The notes under the pieces are model-generated. The model had not been told where the DNA came from. It was given only the letters and a program-made list of their open reading frames with translations, and made no database searches. A program made the position numbers and the translations under genes. A stretch of DNA of 55,280 nt from a virus: the IMG/VR virus record IMGVR_UViG_3300029787_005125, positions 1 through 55,280 of that record, one strand, 5' to 3'. This document shows, piece by piece, positions 52,795 through 55,280 of this stretch; position 1 is the first letter of the stretch, and every line of letters begins with the position of its first letter.

Positions 52795-53577
52795 CTATCT
52801 GCAGTGTTCTGTTTTACGCAACGAACAAGGATAAGGCTTTAAGCAATTAAGTCTATTTTTAATAGAAAAGCCTTTTTGGATATTGTATATTGCTTGGTAT
52901 AAAACTTTAAGGGCGTTCTCAGTTTTTTTGGCGCCACTTGTTACTCTAAATATCTCGACTCTATTCTTTTTAGCCGTTCTTTTTAACAAAGCAAAGTGAG
53001 TCTCTACGTCCTCAGGATTTAAATTGTGCTTCTGGCAAAAGAAATGTTTGTATAGGGTCAACTGATATGTGACCATCTTTTCAGCCTTTTTGCGGGAATC
53101 CCAGCCCCAAGAGCAAGTCTTCCAATCAAATAGATGGTACTTGTCTCCTACTTTAACAACAGCATCCACAAATCCTTTAAAGTGAAACCCAAAGTTTTCT
53201 ATCTCTTCATACAGAAGTTCCTCGGAGGAATAAACCTCGTAGTCTCCAAAGTAGCTTTTAAGTGCGTCTTCAACTTCAGCCAGTACCTCGGGTCCAGCAG
53301 TGCGCATTTGTTCAACATTCTTCTGATTTACTTCGATATTTTTTTCCGCAAGTTTTTCTAGTTCTTGGTCAAAGCCAATCTGGAATATCTTTGCCTCATC
53401 AATGGTCTCGCGGAGAAGCTTCTTCTCACACACATCGTGAATAGCGGTTCCGAATGCAGTGTATTCGTTACCCTCAAAGGAAGCAACCTTCTCAATCCAG
53501 CTCTTCTTGTGGTAATGCGGACAGTGGGCCCAATCTTTTAGTTCAGAGTATGATATATGTTTCTTAGTGGTCATCAT
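52795..53577 (-). CDS. PD-(D/E)XK nuclease of the RecB/Cas4-like group
   Basis: A 260-residue protein. Motifs: SYSELKDWAHCPHYHKK near the start, FGTAIHDVC with His47, GFVDAV with Asp138, LFDWKT with Asp151 and Lys153, and the following QLTLY helix with Gln172 and Tyr176. Cys19 together with Cys245, Cys251 and Cys259 gives a plausible four-cysteine set like the iron-sulfur clamp in Cas4 and AddB-like nucleases. There is no Cas1 or Cas2 nearby, so a phage exonuclease role in recombination or host DNA degradation is more likely. It overlaps the metallopeptidase gene by 14 bases. Confidence 0.85.
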   Translation of the reverse strand: MMTTKKHISYSELKDWAHCPHYHKKSWIEKVASFEGNEYTAFGTAIHDVCEKKLLRETIDEAKIFQIGFDQELEKLAEKNIEVNQKNVEQMRTAGPEVLAEVEDALKSYFGDYEVYSSEELLYEEIENFGFHFKGFVDAVVKVGDKYHLFDWKTCSWGWDSRKKAEKMVTYQLTLYKHFFCQKHNLNPEDVETHFALLKRTAKKNRVEIFRVTSGAKKTENALKVLYQAIYNIQKGFSIKNRLNCLKPYPCSLRKTEHCR

Positions 53578-54193
53578 TTAGAGCATCTACTACTTTCTGG
53601 TACATCACCGGACTAATTTTTTTAACATACTGTGGGCTCTCTGTAAAGTATTTTTCAAAGCCATTGGCAAAATATTCCTCAATCGAGGTTGCCCCATATG
53701 GGGAGCAAAATAGACCCATTGTTATTGTCTGAAGCTTGGGATAACCAACTACGTTAGCCAAAAAGTCATCAAACATCTTATTGTATTCCAACATCTCATA
53801 ACGAATGCGTGGCATCTGATCAAACCCCTCGCCTTGTAACAAGAAATACAACTTCCTTCTTTTACCTAAGAACTCAGCCAACATTCTATTATCGTAGATA
53901 GCATGTGGATTTCCGACCTCAACAGCGTGTGCCACTTCGTGAACAAAGTTCTCAATCATATCCTCGTTCGTAGGTTCACCTAGTTTCATGTAGATGGCCC
54001 CGTGGTTATAAGCAGCGTTACGTCCATCTAGAGCCGCGTTATCCGAGATATAACATATATCAACGTTTCGCAAAACAGACTTTGGCAATATCTGTTCTAT
54101 CTGATGACAGAATAAAGGAATGTCTACGGCTGGTTCTGTTTCACCGTAGACAAACACTGGAATATCGTAGATGTAGTACTCTCTACTAAACAT
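53564..54193 (-). CDS. HExxH zinc metallopeptidase-like protein
   Basis: A 209-residue protein. A helix carries the zinc motif H85-E-V-A-H89 (NFVHEVAHAVE), and a second helix near residues 168-182 (TSIEEYFANGFEKYF) offers the third ligand (Glu172 or Glu173), the gluzincin arrangement. No signal peptide or membrane segment is present, so it would act in the cytoplasm, perhaps on a phage or host protein. I chose the ATG at 54193 over a TTG at 54214 because the ATG overlaps the preceding stop in the usual fashion for this genome. Substrate unknown; similar proteins of unknown role occur in large phages. Confidence 0.7.
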   Translation of the reverse strand: MFSREYYIYDIPVFVYGETEPAVDIPLFCHQIEQILPKSVLRNVDICYISDNAALDGRNAAYNHGAIYMKLGEPTNEDMIENFVHEVAHAVEVGNPHAIYDNRMLAEFLGKRRKLYFLLQGEGFDQMPRIRYEMLEYNKMFDDFLANVVGYPKLQTITMGLFCSPYGATSIEEYFANGFEKYFTESPQYVKKISPVMYQKVVDALNDDH

Positions 54194-54422
54194 TTTGCTT
54201 TTCCATCGTTTCAACGTCGGCTAGTGCCTGTTCGTATCCACGAAGAAAATTCTCTTCTGCAACTGCTAGCAAAAACTCTGGGAACTCGGCTGCAAAGACT
54301 TCAACTGCCATATCAACAGTTACATCTTCAGATCGAGCCAATCTCTCGCCAATATAATTAACGACCAGTTCTTTGAGTCCCGTCTCAGAACTCACAGTTT
54401 CATTTAAATCTATATTTTCCAT
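54186..54422 (-). CDS. small acidic protein of unknown function
   Basis: A 78-residue acidic helical protein (DLNETVSSETGLKELVVNYI, then AVEVFAAEFPEFLLAVAEEN). The start is taken as the ATG at 54422, since GAGG lies five bases upstream and the gene then begins seven bases after the PhoH stop. A longer GTG-initiated frame from 54473 would overlap PhoH coding sequence. I do not recognise a family. Its stop overlaps the start of the metallopeptidase gene, so it may act with it, for example as a substrate or partner; that is speculation. Confidence 0.65.
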   Translation of the reverse strand: MENIDLNETVSSETGLKELVVNYIGERLARSEDVTVDMAVEVFAAEFPEFLLAVAEENFLRGYEQALADVETMEKQNV

Positions 54423-54427
54423 TTTAA

Positions 54428-54431
54428 CCTC
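54428..54431 (-). promoter_or_regulatory. ribosome binding site deciding the start at 54422
   Basis: GAGG on the minus strand, five bases before the ATG at 54422 and overlapping the PhoH stop. Confidence 0.55.
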
Positions 54432-55280
54432 ACAAATTTTGTGCGGCGAAAGTAGCAACTCTTGAACGTTCACCCTTTAGGAGGGTTACGTGAGCAGCCA
54501 ACTCAAAGTCTTTAAATTTCTCAACAGCATGAGTCAGGCCGTTCGTCGTAGCATCTATGTAAACGTTATCAATCTGTTCCACATCGCCAGTCAACACAAT
54601 CTTGGTTCCTTCACCAACTCTTGTTATTATAGTCTTTAATTCGTGAGTTGTCAAGTTTTGTGCCTCATCAATTATAATAAAGGCTTTTCCGATAGAGCGG
54701 CCACGAATATAAGTGATTGCTTCAATCTCAATCGTGCCCTTCTCCAAGTACATATCCAAAGTAACCTTGTCATTTCCCATTAGGGTCTGAAGATTATCTT
54801 GAATCGGCATCAACCAGGGGGACATCTTCTCTTCCATCGTGCCCGGTAAGAAACCTATGTCTTTTCCTAGCGGCTGTACGGGTCTAGAAACGATTAGACG
54901 AGTGTAGGTGGACGTTCTATCGTCCAGGGTCTGTTCAAGCGCTGCTGCGATCGCACAGAGCGTCTTACCGCTACCTGCTTTACCAATGGCAGTGATAACC
55001 TCAATGTCTGGGTCCATAAGAGCATCTATCAAGAAAGATTGCTCTTTGTTTCTCGGCTTAATGCCCCACACGCCTCTTTTTTCTTTACGCAATTGCCTAA
55101 CCGGCGTATGTTCATTGATGAACCTTCCCAATGCAGTCTTCTTTTCATTTGCATTGGAAATCAGCATCACATATTCATTTGTCTTGAGATTTCTGCCTTC
55201 AAGATAAACGTCTTTCTTATCATAGAACTGATCTATTATCCCATCGTCTACCAACACCTCTGAGAACCCAGTGTATATAC
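54430..55280 (-). CDS. phoH: PhoH-family ATPase, PIN-PhoH type (N-terminus outside window)
   Basis: The frame stays open to the right edge, so the gene is incomplete at its 5' end. The visible 283 residues contain a KxWG(I)xPRN linker (VWGIKPRNKEQ), Walker A GKAGSGKT, SRPVQPLGKDIGFLPG, YIRGRSIGKAF, Walker B IIIDEAQNL, TRVGEGTKIVLTGD and the final TLLKGERS. The start of the visible part (YTGFSEVLVDDGIIDQFYD) and the NEYVMLIS and ALGRF motifs match the region joining PIN and PhoH domains in PIN-PhoH (PhoH2) proteins, so a PIN ribonuclease domain probably lies beyond the edge. Such proteins are RNA helicase/ribonucleases. PhoH genes are common in marine phages. Confidence 0.92.
   Translation of the reverse strand, partial: IYTGFSEVLVDDGIIDQFYDKKDVYLEGRNLKTNEYVMLISNANEKKTALGRFINEHTPVRQLRKEKRGVWGIKPRNKEQSFLIDALMDPDIEVITAIGKAGSGKTLCAIAAALEQTLDDRTSTYTRLIVSRPVQPLGKDIGFLPGTMEEKMSPWLMPIQDNLQTLMGNDKVTLDMYLEKGTIEIEAITYIRGRSIGKAFIIIDEAQNLTTHELKTIITRVGEGTKIVLTGDVEQIDNVYIDATTNGLTHAVEKFKDFELAAHVTLLKGERSRVATFAAQNL

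Noticed and set aside
52795-53577. CRISPR-associated Cas4
   Set aside because: There is no Cas1, Cas2 or repeat array in the window. The family also includes many phage exonucleases, which fit the context better.

Overview
The window reads as part of a large contractile-tailed (T4-like, Caudoviricetes) phage genome, most likely from an aquatic Gram-negative host. All 46 genes lie on the minus strand, are packed with gaps of 0-41 bases or short overlaps, and leave no stretch over 300 bases empty. The phage assignment rests on a gp6/J-type baseplate wedge protein, a gp25-type wedge protein, a gp55-like late sigma factor, a tail M23 peptidase, very long virion proteins, a RuvC-type resolvase, a zinc-finger primase fragment and a PhoH ATPase. 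No tRNA, CRISPR array, insertion sequence, integrase or attachment site was seen. Base composition looks moderately AT-rich throughout, by eye.

Layout in plus coordinates (transcription runs right to left). 1-780: primase fragment and RuvC-like resolvase. 793-31005: virion block, with fibre- or adhesin-like proteins (793-10532), a 2784-residue protein combining lectin-like domains with a probable gp7/tail-protein-I wedge segment, a 508-residue protein, gp6/J, gp25, two large unrecognised proteins, a spike-like protein and an M23 peptidase. 30984-32587: gp55-like sigma factor, a small membrane protein, a zinc ribbon and two small proteins, one of only 54 residues. 32603-52786: a continuous 20-gene glycan island. 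52795-55280: PD-(D/E)XK nuclease, zinc metallopeptidase, a small protein and a PIN-PhoH-type ATPase cut by the window edge.

The glycan island is the striking part. It encodes GDP-mannose 4,6-dehydratase, GDP-fucose synthase and a GT11-type fucosyltransferase side by side. It also has a sugar epimerase, a dehydrogenase/aminotransferase pair for an amino sugar, a transaldolase-like aldolase next to a nucleotidyltransferase-HAD phosphatase-kinase fusion, three methyltransferases, a radical SAM/SPASM enzyme and about eight glycosyltransferase-like proteins. One of these resembles GT15 mannosyltransferases and one is a double-headed GT-B/GT-A fusion. I see no flippase, polymerase, polyprenyl-phosphate initiating enzyme or export protein, and no convincing membrane segment in these proteins. 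The island therefore looks like a soluble pathway that builds a decorated, fucose-containing oligosaccharide in the cytoplasm. The likely acceptors are the phage's own virion proteins or a lipid-linked host glycan; the sequence does not decide between them.

Start codons differ between blocks. All 22 genes from the primase to 32587 start with ATG, while six of the 20 island genes appear to start with GTG or TTG. Gene overlaps suggest translational coupling throughout. No promoter or terminator could be supported.
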